A model generated the notes under the pieces. It did not search any database. It saw nothing but the letters and a program-made list of their open reading frames with translations, and had not been told where the DNA came from. A DNA stretch of 64,000 nucleotides from Terriglobia bacterium (lineage in GTDB: Bacteria > Acidobacteriota > Terriglobia > Terriglobales > Acidobacteriaceae): NCBI GenBank assembly GCA_020073105.1, contig JAIQFW010000033.1:1-64000 (forward strand). Direction: 5' to 3'. Within the stretch, counting starts at the first letter, position 1. Every line of letters starts with the position of its first letter. Position numbers and translations under genes: made by a program. This document shows positions 45,039 through 54,172 of this stretch, in pieces.

Positions 45039-46760
45039 CTAGAAGGCGTAAATCAGGTCGAATTGCAAACGATTCAGATACGGCTCCTGCTGACCTGGTG
45101 TCTTGATGGTCGGAACACTGCCGTTGTAGTTGTTGAACAGGGCGACATTGTTCTCGAGGTTGGTGTTCAAGGCGCGTCCACGCCACCAGGTGAACGCGGC
45201 TTGTGTGTTGGCCCGCACTTTCCATTGAGCGTAGAACTTGTTCTGCAGAATGTTAGTAGGCGCCCGCTGATCGCTCTCTGCGAAGGACGCGATCACGGCA
45301 TCCTGCCCCACGCGGTACCAGGCGTAGCCGAACTGGACATCGTTCTTGTTCTTCGTTTGGCCCAGGCTGAGATCAAATCCGTACTCCTTGTTCTGGCTGC
45401 CCAGGCTGGCTATCACGTTGCCCTTGCTATCGAGCGGATGTGCGGCTGCGTCCGGATTGACCAGGTACTCGAGCTGCAGATTGATGGGCAAACGCGCCAG
45501 TCCATCCTTGATCTGGTTGCTCAGGATGAAGTCCACATAGTTGAAGCCGGAGGCAAAGTGCACCACGCCCTTGGCATCGACGAAGGTGGCATTGGTCATG
45601 CCATTGGCCGCGATGGCGCAGGGTGGAAAGGACGGAAGGTTGTTGCCCTTGCTGCAGCCCGGACCCTCACCACCGATCGGAATGCCGGTTGTCGGCTTGG
45701 TGCCACCAGAAGGCAGGAAGCCGGTGATTGTTGCGCCCGTGGCGAACGCACTGGCCGCAAGGATCGCGTCCGGGCGGTTCCACTTCAGGCTCAGGATCGA
45801 CGGAGTCGCCGTCCACGGTCCAAATTGCAGCCGTGCGGATACCTGTCCGCCCACGGCATACGAGTCCTGCGAAGGAATACCCGGCTTTCCGTTGGCTTCG
45901 TTGTAGAGCAGCTCGATGGCTTGGGCTGTAACGTTTCTTACCGGGCCTTCCAAATCGAAGGAGAACTTCTGGTTGAAGCCCTCGGGGTTGATGTCGGGAT
46001 CGAAAGTTTGCGAAGTCCGTTGCCAGGTGTAGGCAAACTTGCCGCCGGTAAGCGACAGCCACCGGTGCGCGGTCGGATTGTAAGTAATGTAACCTCGGTC
46101 CAGTGCGATGGTCTTGCGATCAAAGAAATTGGTCAGCGTCTCGTTGGTCGTGGTCGGGTCTCCCTGAGAGCCAGTGGCCAGCGCGAGCCCTCCGATGAAA
46201 TCATCGTTCAGCTTGCCCTCAATACCGAAGCGGACACGGATCCGGGCACGGTTGCGGTCTGGAACGCCAGTCTGGTTGTAGTTCTCAAAGCGGACGCGGA
46301 CATCGCCGCTGAAACGGAAGCGCCCGAGAATGTCCTGCAGTGCGCTCAACTTCTTGTCTTCCTCCTGGGACTTCGTTTTGACCAGGGCAAGGGCGGTCTT
46401 GGCTTCCACCGCATTGGAGGAGGCCTGGTCAGCCAGTCGCTGCGCTTCCGCCGCGGACTGTTGAGCTTGGGTGGCCGTGGTCTGCGCCTGCTCGACCGAG
46501 CCTTGGGCCAGCTGCGCGGCAGAACTGGCCTGCTGCGCGGAGTCCAGCAACTGCTGAAGCTGGGACCTTAGTTGATCCATCTGGTGGTTTTGCTGTTCCA
46601 TTTGGCGTTGTTGTGCCGCCAGGGCATCGCGCAGCGCCTGCACCTCTTGAGCGCTGACGGTACCTTGTTTCGCGGCAGGTTTGGGCTTGGCCTTGGCTGC
46701 AGTTTGTGCCAAGCCGGGTAGGGTCACAAGTAGAAGGGAGACAGTCAAAAGCGCTTTCAT
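45039..46760 (-). CDS. Outer-membrane porin with N-terminal coiled coil
   Basis: A 573-residue outer-membrane protein. After a signal peptide (MKALLTVSLLLVTLPGLAQ) and a Lys/Pro/Ala linker comes a Gln/Ala-rich coiled coil (about 40-130) that may bind peptidoglycan or trimerise, then a beta-barrel beginning RFRFSGDVRVRFENYNQTG and ending in LNRLQFDLIYAF, with the terminal Phe typical of porins. It resembles the putative porin_5 group. Its start overlaps the stop of ModA by four bases (ATGA), so the two are coupled; a role in oxyanion uptake is an inference from that neighbour. Confidence 0.82.
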   Translation of the reverse strand: MKALLTVSLLLVTLPGLAQTAAKAKPKPAAKQGTVSAQEVQALRDALAAQQRQMEQQNHQMDQLRSQLQQLLDSAQQASSAAQLAQGSVEQAQTTATQAQQSAAEAQRLADQASSNAVEAKTALALVKTKSQEEDKKLSALQDILGRFRFSGDVRVRFENYNQTGVPDRNRARIRVRFGIEGKLNDDFIGGLALATGSQGDPTTTNETLTNFFDRKTIALDRGYITYNPTAHRWLSLTGGKFAYTWQRTSQTFDPDINPEGFNQKFSFDLEGPVRNVTAQAIELLYNEANGKPGIPSQDSYAVGGQVSARLQFGPWTATPSILSLKWNRPDAILAASAFATGATITGFLPSGGTKPTTGIPIGGEGPGCSKGNNLPSFPPCAIAANGMTNATFVDAKGVVHFASGFNYVDFILSNQIKDGLARLPINLQLEYLVNPDAAAHPLDSKGNVIASLGSQNKEYGFDLSLGQTKNKNDVQFGYAWYRVGQDAVIASFAESDQRAPTNILQNKFYAQWKVRANTQAAFTWWRGRALNTNLENNVALFNNYNGSVPTIKTPGQQEPYLNRLQFDLIYAF

Positions 46761-47560
46761 CTTTTTCCCTCGTTGGATTGGACTTTGGTAGCGCTGGGAG
46801 TTGAAAAACCGTAAGTGCGAAGCAATTTAAGGACTTCTGCAGATTGCACGAAGGCGAGAAACTGCCGCGCTGCCTGCTTCTGCTGCGAAGACTTCAGGAC
46901 GATCGCCGCTTGTGAGATGGCGGGATAGTCTTCCGCCGGGATTTCCGCATACCTTCCCTTGTCCTTCATGGAAGGAGCTAACGCCAGGGAAAGAGCCACG
47001 ATCCCAATGTCGGCACTGCCGGAAACTACAAAAGAGGCGGTCTGGGAAATATTCTCTCCCAGGACAAACTTGCCGGCGACGCGATCGTACAGGCTCTCGT
47101 GTTTCAGGGCCGCAACTGCCGCACGGCCATAGGGAGCGTGTTCCGGATTGGCAATGGCGATCTTGCTGATTTTGGGGTCGAGCAGGACCCGGAGCCCCTC
47201 GCTCAAGTCGAGCTTCGAGCGGGCGGGGACCCAAAGCACGATCTTCCCCGTCGCGTACTGGTAGAGCGTTCCCGGCTCCGCCAGTCCGGCAGCCTCGAGT
47301 TTTTTCTGATTATCGCTGTCCGCTGAAAAGAACAGATCAAACGGCGCACCGTTCTGGATCTGCGCGAAGAAATTGCCCGAGGAACCGAAGATCAGTTTGA
47401 CCTTCTTGCCCGTGTCCTTTTCAAAACGCGCAGCCACATCCTGGAACGCAAACTGCAAATCGGCCGCCGCGGCAACCGTGATTTCTTGTGCTGCCGACAA
47501 TTGCGATATGCCGATCAGCAGCGCAAAAACAAAGCCCACATACAGCGCTCGAATATTCAT
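46757..47560 (-). CDS. modA: Molybdate-type ABC transporter substrate-binding protein
   Basis: A 267-residue periplasmic binding protein. A signal peptide (MNIRALYVGFVFALLIGISQLSA) precedes ITVAAAADLQFAFQDVAARF, KLIFGSSGNFFAQIQNGAPFDLFFSADS and NPEHAPYGRAAVAAL, the standard ModA fold and oxyanion-binding serines. No ModB or ModC is adjacent, so the partner permease must be elsewhere or the ABC system at 47.9-49.6 kb is shared. Providing molybdate for the SorA cofactor is a reasonable inference. The ATG at 47560 has a GGGGAG ribosome site; the longer frame to 47677 is not needed. Confidence 0.88.
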   Translation of the reverse strand: MNIRALYVGFVFALLIGISQLSAAQEITVAAAADLQFAFQDVAARFEKDTGKKVKLIFGSSGNFFAQIQNGAPFDLFFSADSDNQKKLEAAGLAEPGTLYQYATGKIVLWVPARSKLDLSEGLRVLLDPKISKIAIANPEHAPYGRAAVAALKHESLYDRVAGKFVLGENISQTASFVVSGSADIGIVALSLALAPSMKDKGRYAEIPAEDYPAISQAAIVLKSSQQKQAARQFLAFVQSAEVLKLLRTYGFSTPSATKVQSNEGKR

Positions 47561-47929
47561 AGATCGCTCCCCACCCAGAAGTTGGTCGAAGTACACCCGT
47601 GGTTTGCGGGTGATTGGTAAAGAGACAGCCTGTGGGAGGCTGTGGCAGGGGTCGTGATTCGGCAGGGAGCTGCGCAAAAGCAGGCCCGCCGTGAACCCTT
47701 GTCTACTCTCGCTCGATACTCCTTCTTTAGCGCAGGCAAAAATCGACTGTCAATGGCACAACTGATTCCGCTGGGCGCAGAGCAAGGTCGTGTTTGTGAG
47801 ATGTTCATCAATCTATATTATGTCTATCTACTAACTTATATTAAGGACGTGGCCTTGCCGTCCTCGAAACGCATTGAAATCTTGAGTGGCCTACAAAGGG
47901 CAGGCCGGGAAGCCCCCTAGCTCTGAGGG
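47561..47929. other. Intergenic region upstream of modA
   Basis: A 369-base gap between the permease stop and the modA start. It contains a candidate promoter at 47724-47753, an AT-rich patch near 47805-47845 with two direct TAATATA-type copies, and weak stems next to the permease stop. No gene was recognised. Confidence 0.4.
47724..47753 (-). promoter_or_regulatory. Candidate sigma70 promoter for modA-porin-sor genes
   Basis: Minus-strand TTGACA (47753-47748) is a perfect -35 hexamer, followed after 18 bases by TAAAGA as a weak -10. It lies about 165 bases before the modA start in an otherwise empty gap. Confidence 0.35.
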
Positions 47930-48688
47930 CTAGACCGGCGCCAGCCCCCACTTGTGCTGCAAACGGCGCTCGATCGTCTTGAAGACCAAACCATCGACGA
48001 TGTAGCCGATGGCAACAATCAGAATCATGACCGCGATCACCTGGCTCATGTCGTTGAGGTCGCGCCCCATCATGAGCAACTGCCCCAATCCCAAGCTCAC
48101 AAAGATCATCTCCCCGGAGATCAGCGAGCGCCAGGCAAAGGCCCATCCCTGCTTCAATCCGGAAACGATGTAAGGCAGGCTGGCCGGCAGCAGCACATGC
48201 CAGAAAAGCGGGAAGCCGCGCGCCCCCAGGTTGCGCCCAGCCATGCCATAGATTTTTGGCATTTGCTGGCGTCCGGTTTCCATCGCAATGGTGACCGACA
48301 ACAACGACCCCATCACCACCACAAAGAGGATGGCTTTCTCGCTCAGTCCGAACCAGAGCACGGCCAATGGCAGCCAGCAAATACTGGGCAAGCTCTGCAA
48401 ACTGACCAGTAGGCCTCCCATGGTTTCTTCCAGAAACTTGTTGCTGGCCACACCCAGGCCCAAAATCATCCCTAGAACCACCGACAAGCTGTACCCGAGC
48501 AGCATGCGCTTCATGCTGACCATGATGGCGATCCAGAAACTGTGGTCTGCGAAACCCGCCCGCAGCGATTCCACAACTCCTTGCGGGGTTGGGAAGACAT
48601 AGGGTGGCCAAACTTTCAGCTTGGCCAGAATGACCCAGATCCCCACCAGCACCGAATAAAAGATGGCGTGCCTAGCGAACCGCTTCAT
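47930..48688 (-). CDS. ABC transporter permease (SsuC/TauC type)
   Basis: A 252-residue membrane protein with about six helices and the BPD-transport loop GRNLGARGFPLFWHVLLPASLPYIVSGL, the EAA-type motif that contacts the ATPase. Family members import sulfonates, nitrate or taurine. The ATG at 48688 is used because it overlaps the ATPase gene by only 17 bases and starts the first helix; the frame extends farther but into unrelated sequence. It is the third gene of the order Rrf2, binding protein, ATPase, permease. Confidence 0.88.
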   Translation of the reverse strand: MKRFARHAIFYSVLVGIWVILAKLKVWPPYVFPTPQGVVESLRAGFADHSFWIAIMVSMKRMLLGYSLSVVLGMILGLGVASNKFLEETMGGLLVSLQSLPSICWLPLAVLWFGLSEKAILFVVVMGSLLSVTIAMETGRQQMPKIYGMAGRNLGARGFPLFWHVLLPASLPYIVSGLKQGWAFAWRSLISGEMIFVSLGLGQLLMMGRDLNDMSQVIAVMILIVAIGYIVDGLVFKTIERRLQHKWGLAPV

Positions 48689-49586
48689 GGCCGTACTGCT
48701 CCTCCAGGGATTTGTTGATCTCTTCACGAAGCTCGTCCAGGATCTCTCCCGCGCGCTTTGCCACCGTGACGTCTTCCAGATGGCGCGGCCGCGGCAGGTC
48801 GATGAGGAACTCGCTTTTGATTCGACCCGGCCGGAAGGTAAAAAGAACCACACGATCGCCCAGGCGAACTGCTTCGCGTACATTGTGGGTCACAAAGATG
48901 ATGGTGCGGCCGGTTTCCGCCCAGATGCGCTCCAGTTCATCGTGCAGCAGGTCGCGGGTCTGGGCGTCCAGAGCCGCAAACGGCTCATCCATCAGCAGAA
49001 CGTCAGGTTCGGTCGCCAGCGCCCGTGCCAGGGCAACCCGCTGCCGCATTCCCCCCGACAGCTGATGAGTGTAGCTGTCCTTGAACTGCGACAGATGTAC
49101 GAGGCGCAGGTAGTACTCGGTCTTCTCCCGCCGCTCTGCTTTCGCGACGCCCTTCATCTTCATTCCAAACTCAACGTTCTTTGCCACCGTCAGCCAGGGG
49201 AACAGTCCTAGCTCCTGAAAGATGAGAATACGGTCCGTGCCCGGGCCGTCGACGGTCTTAGAATCCACCAACACCTTGCCAGACGTCGCCGGCTGCAGGC
49301 CGGCAATCAAGTGCAGCAGGGTCGATTTACCGCAGCCAGAGGGACCGACGATGCACAGAAACTCGCCCGGGTTTACTTGCAGGTTGATGTCATCGAGTGC
49401 CAACAGCTGCGAACCGTCGTTCGTTTTGTAGCTGAGCGAAATCCCTTTGAGCGAGACCTTGGGAATTCCGTTGGCGCCGTTCTGACGAAGCGGCAGCACC
49501 GCAACCCTGGTGGCCGGCTTCTTGCGGCCAAGAATCGGGGAATGCAGCTCTTCGGGAAGAGACTGAAACGCGGGGTTCGGTGTCAT
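48672..49586 (-). CDS. ABC transporter ATPase (SsuB/TauB type)
   Basis: A 304-residue ATPase with Walker A GPSGCGKSTLL near residue 80, Q-loop FQELGLFPWLTV, signature LSGGMRQRVALARAL and Walker B VLLMDEPFAALD, then the H-loop FVTHNVREAV. The first 40 residues are a non-conserved extension before the domain. The LFPWLTVxxNVxFG sequence is typical of the nitrate/sulfonate/taurine group. It is coupled to the binding-protein gene upstream (start overlaps its stop by four bases) and to the permease downstream. Confidence 0.92.
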   Translation of the reverse strand: MTPNPAFQSLPEELHSPILGRKKPATRVAVLPLRQNGANGIPKVSLKGISLSYKTNDGSQLLALDDINLQVNPGEFLCIVGPSGCGKSTLLHLIAGLQPATSGKVLVDSKTVDGPGTDRILIFQELGLFPWLTVAKNVEFGMKMKGVAKAERREKTEYYLRLVHLSQFKDSYTHQLSGGMRQRVALARALATEPDVLLMDEPFAALDAQTRDLLHDELERIWAETGRTIIFVTHNVREAVRLGDRVVLFTFRPGRIKSEFLIDLPRPRHLEDVTVAKRAGEILDELREEINKSLEEQYGHEAVR

Positions 49587-50596
49587 GGAATGGCCTTCTT
49601 TCCTTTTTCCGCCAATACCTGGTTGAGCAGGCTCAAGTCATAAAGTCCGGACAGGTCCGGCATCTGCCTGCCCAGAAATCCAGCGTCGTAGGCGGAGTGC
49701 GCCGAAGTCAGCAAAGTGTTGCGCAACGGGTCGTAGGTAACTTGCAGGCGTCCGAAGGCATCGCCCAGCACCGCCGCGGATAGCGCCTTGCCCGTTTCCT
49801 TTTTGATCTGTTGGTTCAGGATCCCCTTGGCCTCGGGCAAGTGGCCGTTGATCCAGTCCGTCAGCTCGACGTGCGCGCGCAGCCATTGCTTCACAACACC
49901 GGGATGTTCTCGCAGAAACTTGGCGCTCACAATGAGATTGGTAACCACGAACTGCCCCTGCGGCCACAGATCACGCTCATCCAGGAACAGGCGGCCGTTA
50001 CCTTCACGGATCAGCCGTGTCGCCCACGGCTCCGGGGCCCAGGCCGCGTCCAGTTCCTTCTTCAGGAAAAGTGTAAGTTGATCGGGATTGGCCATGGGCA
50101 GCACCTGGACGTCCCCGCCTTTGTCCGTTGACTTCATACCGTGCGCCTTCAGCCAGGCCCGCAGCGCCACGTCCTGGGTATTCCCCATTTGCGGCGAAGC
50201 CACTCTCTTGCCATGAAAGTCCTCGGGCTTTTCAATGCCCGAATCGGCGCGCACCACCAATGCCGCCCCGCCGCTGGCTCCGCCGGCGATCACCCGCAGC
50301 GCTTCCCCGTTGGAGCGCACGTATCCCGAGATGGTCGGGTTGGGGCCGACGTAGGTCATGTCGATCGCGCCCGCAAACAAGGCCTCGATCGCCGACGGAC
50401 CCGCATTGAAGCTGACCCATTCAATCTTCGTGCCTGAGCCCAGCCCTTTCTCGAACCATCCGTTTGCCTTTCCCACCATGGCTTGGGCATGGGTGATGTT
50501 GGGAAATGCGCCGACTCGAATCACGGTCTGCGCCGATCCGGCAGCTGCGAAAAGAATAATGAAGATAAAACCAGCGATGATGAGGCGCTTACTCAT
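49583..50596 (-). CDS. Sulfonate/nitrate/taurine-type ABC substrate-binding protein
   Basis: A 337-residue periplasmic binding protein of the SsuA/NMT1 type. A signal peptide (MSKRLIIAGFIFIILFAAAGSA) is followed by RVGAFPNITHAQAMVGKANGWF, WVSFNAGPSAIEALFAGAIDMTYVGPNP and DLHGKRV-like DFHGKRVASPQMG, the ligand-cleft segments of the family. It should capture an organosulfonate or related anion. The start at 50596 is chosen by its signal peptide and a GGGGGAG ribosome site; it overlaps the regulator gene by 8 bases. Confidence 0.88.
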   Translation of the reverse strand: MSKRLIIAGFIFIILFAAAGSAQTVIRVGAFPNITHAQAMVGKANGWFEKGLGSGTKIEWVSFNAGPSAIEALFAGAIDMTYVGPNPTISGYVRSNGEALRVIAGGASGGAALVVRADSGIEKPEDFHGKRVASPQMGNTQDVALRAWLKAHGMKSTDKGGDVQVLPMANPDQLTLFLKKELDAAWAPEPWATRLIREGNGRLFLDERDLWPQGQFVVTNLIVSAKFLREHPGVVKQWLRAHVELTDWINGHLPEAKGILNQQIKKETGKALSAAVLGDAFGRLQVTYDPLRNTLLTSAHSAYDAGFLGRQMPDLSGLYDLSLLNQVLAEKGKKAIP

Positions 50597-51098
50597 CTCT
50601 CCCCCGGTTCGGATTGCCGTGCACCACCATCGGCAGCACAGCTGAGTCTTGCCCCTTCTTCTTGCGTTGCCCCTTCTTCGATCCTGGGGACTTGGGCGCG
50701 ACAATGTCGGCCAAGGTGGTGTGCTCCAGAATGTGGGCCGCAGCGTTACGTACGTCCAGGAAAATCTGATAGAGCGCCCGGTGCTCGGCATCGCGGTCAA
50801 TCAAGCTGCGCAATTGCTCGGCGTCACCGAAGGGCGCCAGCGGACCATCGATCAGCCGGATGATTTCGCTGAGGCGGATCTCCGATGGCGGGCGCCGCAA
50901 CTGGTAGCCACCCTTCGCGCCGCGCACGCTCTCCACAATGCGCGCGTTCTTGAGTTCCAGCAGGATCAACTCGAGAAACTTTTCCGGCAGGTCTTCTTCA
51001 TAGGCAATGTCGCGAATGCGAATCGCCCCCTGGCTGTAGTGGCGGGCCAGCATCATCATGGCTTGCAGTGCGTAAAGTCCCTTTTGCGAAATCTTCAT
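50589..51098 (-). CDS. Rrf2-family transcriptional regulator
   Basis: A 169-residue regulator with the Rrf2 winged-helix start MKISQKGLYALQAMMMLARHY, DLPEKFLELILLELKNARIVESVRGAKGGYQL and ISEIIRLIDGPL-type segments. It has no cysteines in the region where iron-sulfur members (IscR, NsrR) have three, so it belongs with CymR-like members that sense sulfur status through partner proteins or ligands. It is first in the sulfonate importer operon and probably controls it. An imperfect dyad at 51116-51140 just upstream is its likely binding site. The C-terminal Lys-rich tail (KKGQRKKKGQ) is unusual. Confidence 0.9.
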   Translation of the reverse strand: MKISQKGLYALQAMMMLARHYSQGAIRIRDIAYEEDLPEKFLELILLELKNARIVESVRGAKGGYQLRRPPSEIRLSEIIRLIDGPLAPFGDAEQLRSLIDRDAEHRALYQIFLDVRNAAAHILEHTTLADIVAPKSPGSKKGQRKKKGQDSAVLPMVVHGNPNRGRDE

Positions 51099-51115
51099 GG
51101 CGGTCAGTATGCCAT

Positions 51116-51140
51116 AAACCCTATCGGTATACTAGAGTTT
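51116..51140. promoter_or_regulatory. Imperfect dyad upstream of the Rrf2 gene
   Basis: Arms AAACCCTA and TAGAGTTT (7 of 8 positions paired) flank a 9-base centre. The 25-base length and AT-rich ends resemble known Rrf2-family operators, and the position 18 bases before the Rrf2 start fits autoregulation. Confidence 0.45.
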
Positions 51141-51319
51141 ATTGACATAGGCGACATAGCAATCGACTGGCCGCCTGACCGGCAGCCATACACACCGCAC
51201 AACCGCGTCTGTTTCTATGACATGCAGAACGCTAAGGAGGGAGCATCCAGCTGAGAGATGCACCGACTTGCAGCTCAAGTGAAGTAAGCATTCACAACCA
51301 ACCACGCAATCACTGGGGG

Positions 51320-52078
51320 CTAGAGGACGCGCAGCAACAGCACGGTGATGTTGTCGGGGCCGCCCCGCTTCTTCGCCAAGGCCACCAGCGCCCGGCAGGC
51401 CTCCTCGGCACCGCGATTCGTTACGCCCTCGCGGATCTCCGCTTCGCTGAGCATTCCCCACAGGCCATCGGAACACAGCACCAGCGCATCACCGGATTTC
51501 AGATCAACTGGGTTCTCAGGAGCATCCGGAGAAACCTCCAAACCCACCCCCAAAGCGGCGGTGAGAACGTGCCGCTGGGGATGCACCTCGGCTTCCTCCT
51601 CCGTGATGGTTCCGTTCTCCACGAGACGGCTCACGTAAGAGTGATCGTGGGTCACGCGGGCGGTCTCCCCGCCTCGAAGCAGGTACAAACGACTGTCCCC
51701 GATGTGCGCGTAATAGAGATGCTTTGCCAGAACAACCACGGCGGTAGCCGTGGTTCCCATTCCCCGCAGTTCAGGGTGCTGGAGGGCATGCCGGGAGATA
51801 CGCTGGTGCGCCTCATGAAACCCGGCAGCCAGCGCGGACTGCGCGTCGCCACCCGACATCGCCGCGTAAACCTCCTGGATGGCTTCGACCGCAATGTGAC
51901 TGGCTTCCTGCCCCCCTTCGTGGCCACCCATGCCATCGGCCACGATCGCTAATCTCCCCTTGCGCTCAAACTCGGCATCATTGGCGGGCTCCCAATAGGA
52001 ATAGTGGTCTTCATTATTCTGGCGCTGGCAGCCCACATCGCTCAGGCCAGCCACATCAATTCCCTTACGTATCTGCAT
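51320..52078 (-). CDS. PP2C-type Ser/Thr protein phosphatase
   Basis: A 252-residue cytosolic phosphatase with all PP2C motifs: GLSDVGCQRQNNEDHY, VADGMGGHEGG, GTTATAVVV, AHIGDSRLYLLRGG, LCSDGLWGM and DNITVLLL. The acidic residues bind two Mn2+ or Mg2+ ions and hydrolyse phospho-Ser/Thr. No partner kinase is adjacent. ATG at 52078 begins the domain; an upstream frame to 52147 adds a basic extension not found in the family. It is transcribed away from the ABC exporter operon at 52392. Confidence 0.92.
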   Translation of the reverse strand: MQIRKGIDVAGLSDVGCQRQNNEDHYSYWEPANDAEFERKGRLAIVADGMGGHEGGQEASHIAVEAIQEVYAAMSGGDAQSALAAGFHEAHQRISRHALQHPELRGMGTTATAVVVLAKHLYYAHIGDSRLYLLRGGETARVTHDHSYVSRLVENGTITEEEAEVHPQRHVLTAALGVGLEVSPDAPENPVDLKSGDALVLCSDGLWGMLSEAEIREGVTNRGAEEACRALVALAKKRGGPDNITVLLLRVL

Positions 52079-52391
52079 GAAAACTGCGATTATACCGGAC
52101 GCCTGCCTTCTGATTGCTTGCCTCCGCTTCGGGGACAGTTTCCCCATCTCCGATTAGGTGAGGCTCTGGACCTTTTCTTCCCGCTCTCAGCGATTCTTCG
52201 CGTACTTCGCGGTTAGAAGCTTTGATCGCAAAGACGCAAAGTGCAGGCAAAGATCGTAAAGAAATTCATGCCTGAGATTAGGACGTTGCTCCCTCCAGAT
52301 GACATTTGTCACCGAAACCGCGTGATGATTTCCACTGGCGGCACCTCACCGCTTCTTCGATCATGGCTTCAGTTCGACAGACGGAGGCGGA
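52079..52391. other. Divergent intergenic region with repeat
   Basis: A 313-base stretch between the minus-strand phosphatase and the plus-strand ABC exporter. It contains the CGCAAAG-type inverted repeat at 52196-52241. No promoter with good hexamers was identified. Confidence 0.4.
52196..52241. repeat. Imperfect inverted repeat, 'CTTCGCG/CGCAAAG' intergenic type
   Basis: CTTCGCGTACTTCGCG at 52196-52211 and CGCAAAGACGCAAAG at 52227-52241 are imperfect inverted copies of one motif. Each arm is itself a double direct repeat (CTTCGCG, CGCAAAG). Confidence 0.55.
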
Positions 52392-53351
52392 ATGATCGCA
52401 ACCCTTCAAGTTCAGGAACCTACGGACAAGCCGCCGGACAGCTCCGAGGTCGCTCACCTTCAGGGTGTGAGCAAACACTTCGGTGAAGTACGAGCCCTTC
52501 ATAACGTGGACTTCTCCGTGCGCCCGGGCGAACTGGTTGCGCTCCTGGGGCCCAACGGTGCCGGGAAAACTACGGCCGTCAAACTGTTTCTTGGACTCGC
52601 CCGGCCGACCGCCGGCAAGGTCCGCATCCTTGGGGGAAATCCCGTGCAGTCCGAGGTCCGCATGCGGATCGGCGCCATGATGCAGGTGGCCAAGGTGCCA
52701 GAGACTCTGCGAGTGCGCGAGCATATCGACCTATTCTCTTCTTATTACTCGAAGCCGCTGCTACTCGAAGAGACCCTAATCATCGCCGGTCTGCTGGAAA
52801 TCAAAGACAGAATTTTCGGCGAACTTTCCGGTGGTCAGAAACAGAGGCTGCTGTTTGCTCTCGCCGTGTGTGGCGATCCCGACCTTCTGATCCTGGATGA
52901 GCCCACGGTTGGGCTGGATGTCGAGGCCCGCAGACTTCTGTGGGAACAGATTCGCAAGTTGGTATCGCGCGGAAAGACCGTACTTCTCACTACCCATTAC
53001 CTTGAAGAAGCCGATTCCCTGGCGGACCGCGTGGTGGTGATCAATCACGGCGAAATCATCGCCGAAGGCACGCCCGCCGAAATCAAGTCCAAGATTACCG
53101 GACGTCGCATCCGTTGCTTGACCCGCCTGGATATCAGCACCCTGAGGAGCCTTCCCGGCGTACTCGATGTACAGAAGGACCGAGACCAATTCGAAATCCG
53201 CGTAACCGAGGCCGAGCCCGTGCTGCGGGAACTATTGCGGCGGGATTCCGCGGTGAGTGGCATTGAGGTCACCAGCGCGGGGCTCGAAGAAGCTTTTCTT
53301 GCCCTCACACAAAACAACAACGGCGATTCGATGCCGTCAGGGAGGAACTAA
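52392..53351 (+). CDS. ABC exporter ATPase
   Basis: A 319-residue ATPase of the drug/lipid export type (CcmA/NatA-like). Walker A GPNGAGKTTAVKL near residue 57, signature LSGGQKQRLLFALAV, Walker B LLILDEPTVGLDVEA and the H-loop TTHYLEEADSLADR are intact; the C-terminal 80 residues are the typical regulatory extension of this group. It starts an operon with the permease (two bases downstream), a small membrane protein and a DesK/DesR-type two-component system. The substrate is unknown; that context suggests membrane stress or lipid-state response. Confidence 0.92.
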   Translation: MIATLQVQEPTDKPPDSSEVAHLQGVSKHFGEVRALHNVDFSVRPGELVALLGPNGAGKTTAVKLFLGLARPTAGKVRILGGNPVQSEVRMRIGAMMQVAKVPETLRVREHIDLFSSYYSKPLLLEETLIIAGLLEIKDRIFGELSGGQKQRLLFALAVCGDPDLLILDEPTVGLDVEARRLLWEQIRKLVSRGKTVLLTTHYLEEADSLADRVVVINHGEIIAEGTPAEIKSKITGRRIRCLTRLDISTLRSLPGVLDVQKDRDQFEIRVTEAEPVLRELLRRDSAVSGIEVTSAGLEEAFLALTQNNNGDSMPSGRN

Positions 53352-53353
53352 TC

Positions 53354-54172
53354 ATGACCACTGCCTCTACGATGCTCATGCCCACCGCTGTGGCAAGACC
53401 GCTGAGCCAGACTCTCACCATCTACTGGAAGGAAGTAAAGTGCGAGTTCCTGACCCGCCTCCGGCTTCGAGCCTACTCGCTCGCCACGATTGGCTTTCCG
53501 GTGATGTTCTATGTGCTGTTCGGGCTGGTGCTGAACTCCAAGGACGCCGCTATCGGGAGCACCCACTTCGCCACCTACTTGATCGCCACCTACGGCACGT
53601 TTGGAGTGATGGGGGCATCACTTTTTGGCACCGCCGGAGGACTGGCGGCCGAGCGTGGTTTGGGATGGCTCCAGGTCAAGCGCGCCAGCCCCATGCCCCC
53701 GTTCGCCTACTTTGCCGCCAAGGTCGCCATGAGTGTGATCTTCAGCGCCATCGTCGTGCTGTTGCTTTTTACCTTGGGAGTTACGTTGGGCGGCGTGCAT
53801 TTGTCTCCGGCAGAGACAATCAAACTGCTAGGTACGCTCGTCCTCGGTTCCCTTCCCTTCTGTGCCCTGGGCTTGGCGATTGGTTACTTTGCCGGCCCAA
53901 ACTCCGCGGTTGCGATCATCAATCTGATTTATCTTCCTTTGTCCTTCTGCTCCGGATTGTGGGTGCCGCTGACATTCCTGCCCAACCTGCTGCAGAAGTT
54001 TGCCCACGTGCTTCCTCCCTATCATCTCTCGCAGTTGGCTTTGGGGATTGTGGGCGGCGGACAGCACGAATCGAACTGGATCCACTGGGAAGTTCTGATC
54101 GGGTTCACCCTGATTTGCCTGGGTGTGGCGCGCATTGGGTTCCAGCGCGATGAAGGAAAGATGTATGGCTAA
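53354..54172 (+). CDS. ABC-2 type exporter permease
   Basis: A 272-residue membrane protein with six predicted helices and the ABC-2 pattern: a cytosolic N terminus (LTIYWKEVKCEFLTRLRLRAYS), helix 2-3 GVMGASLFGTAGGLAAERGLGWLQVKRASPMP and LSFCSGLWVPLTFLPNLLQKFAHVLPPYHLSQL near helix 5. It pairs with the ATPase just upstream. It overlaps the next small gene by 8 bases. Confidence 0.9.
   Translation: MTTASTMLMPTAVARPLSQTLTIYWKEVKCEFLTRLRLRAYSLATIGFPVMFYVLFGLVLNSKDAAIGSTHFATYLIATYGTFGVMGASLFGTAGGLAAERGLGWLQVKRASPMPPFAYFAAKVAMSVIFSAIVVLLLFTLGVTLGGVHLSPAETIKLLGTLVLGSLPFCALGLAIGYFAGPNSAVAIINLIYLPLSFCSGLWVPLTFLPNLLQKFAHVLPPYHLSQLALGIVGGGQHESNWIHWEVLIGFTLICLGVARIGFQRDEGKMYG

Noticed and set aside
44976-46571. 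Long plus-strand open frame (531 codons) opposite the porin
   Set aside because: The minus-strand protein has signal peptide, coiled coil and C-terminal Phe of a porin; the plus-strand translation has no recognisable feature.
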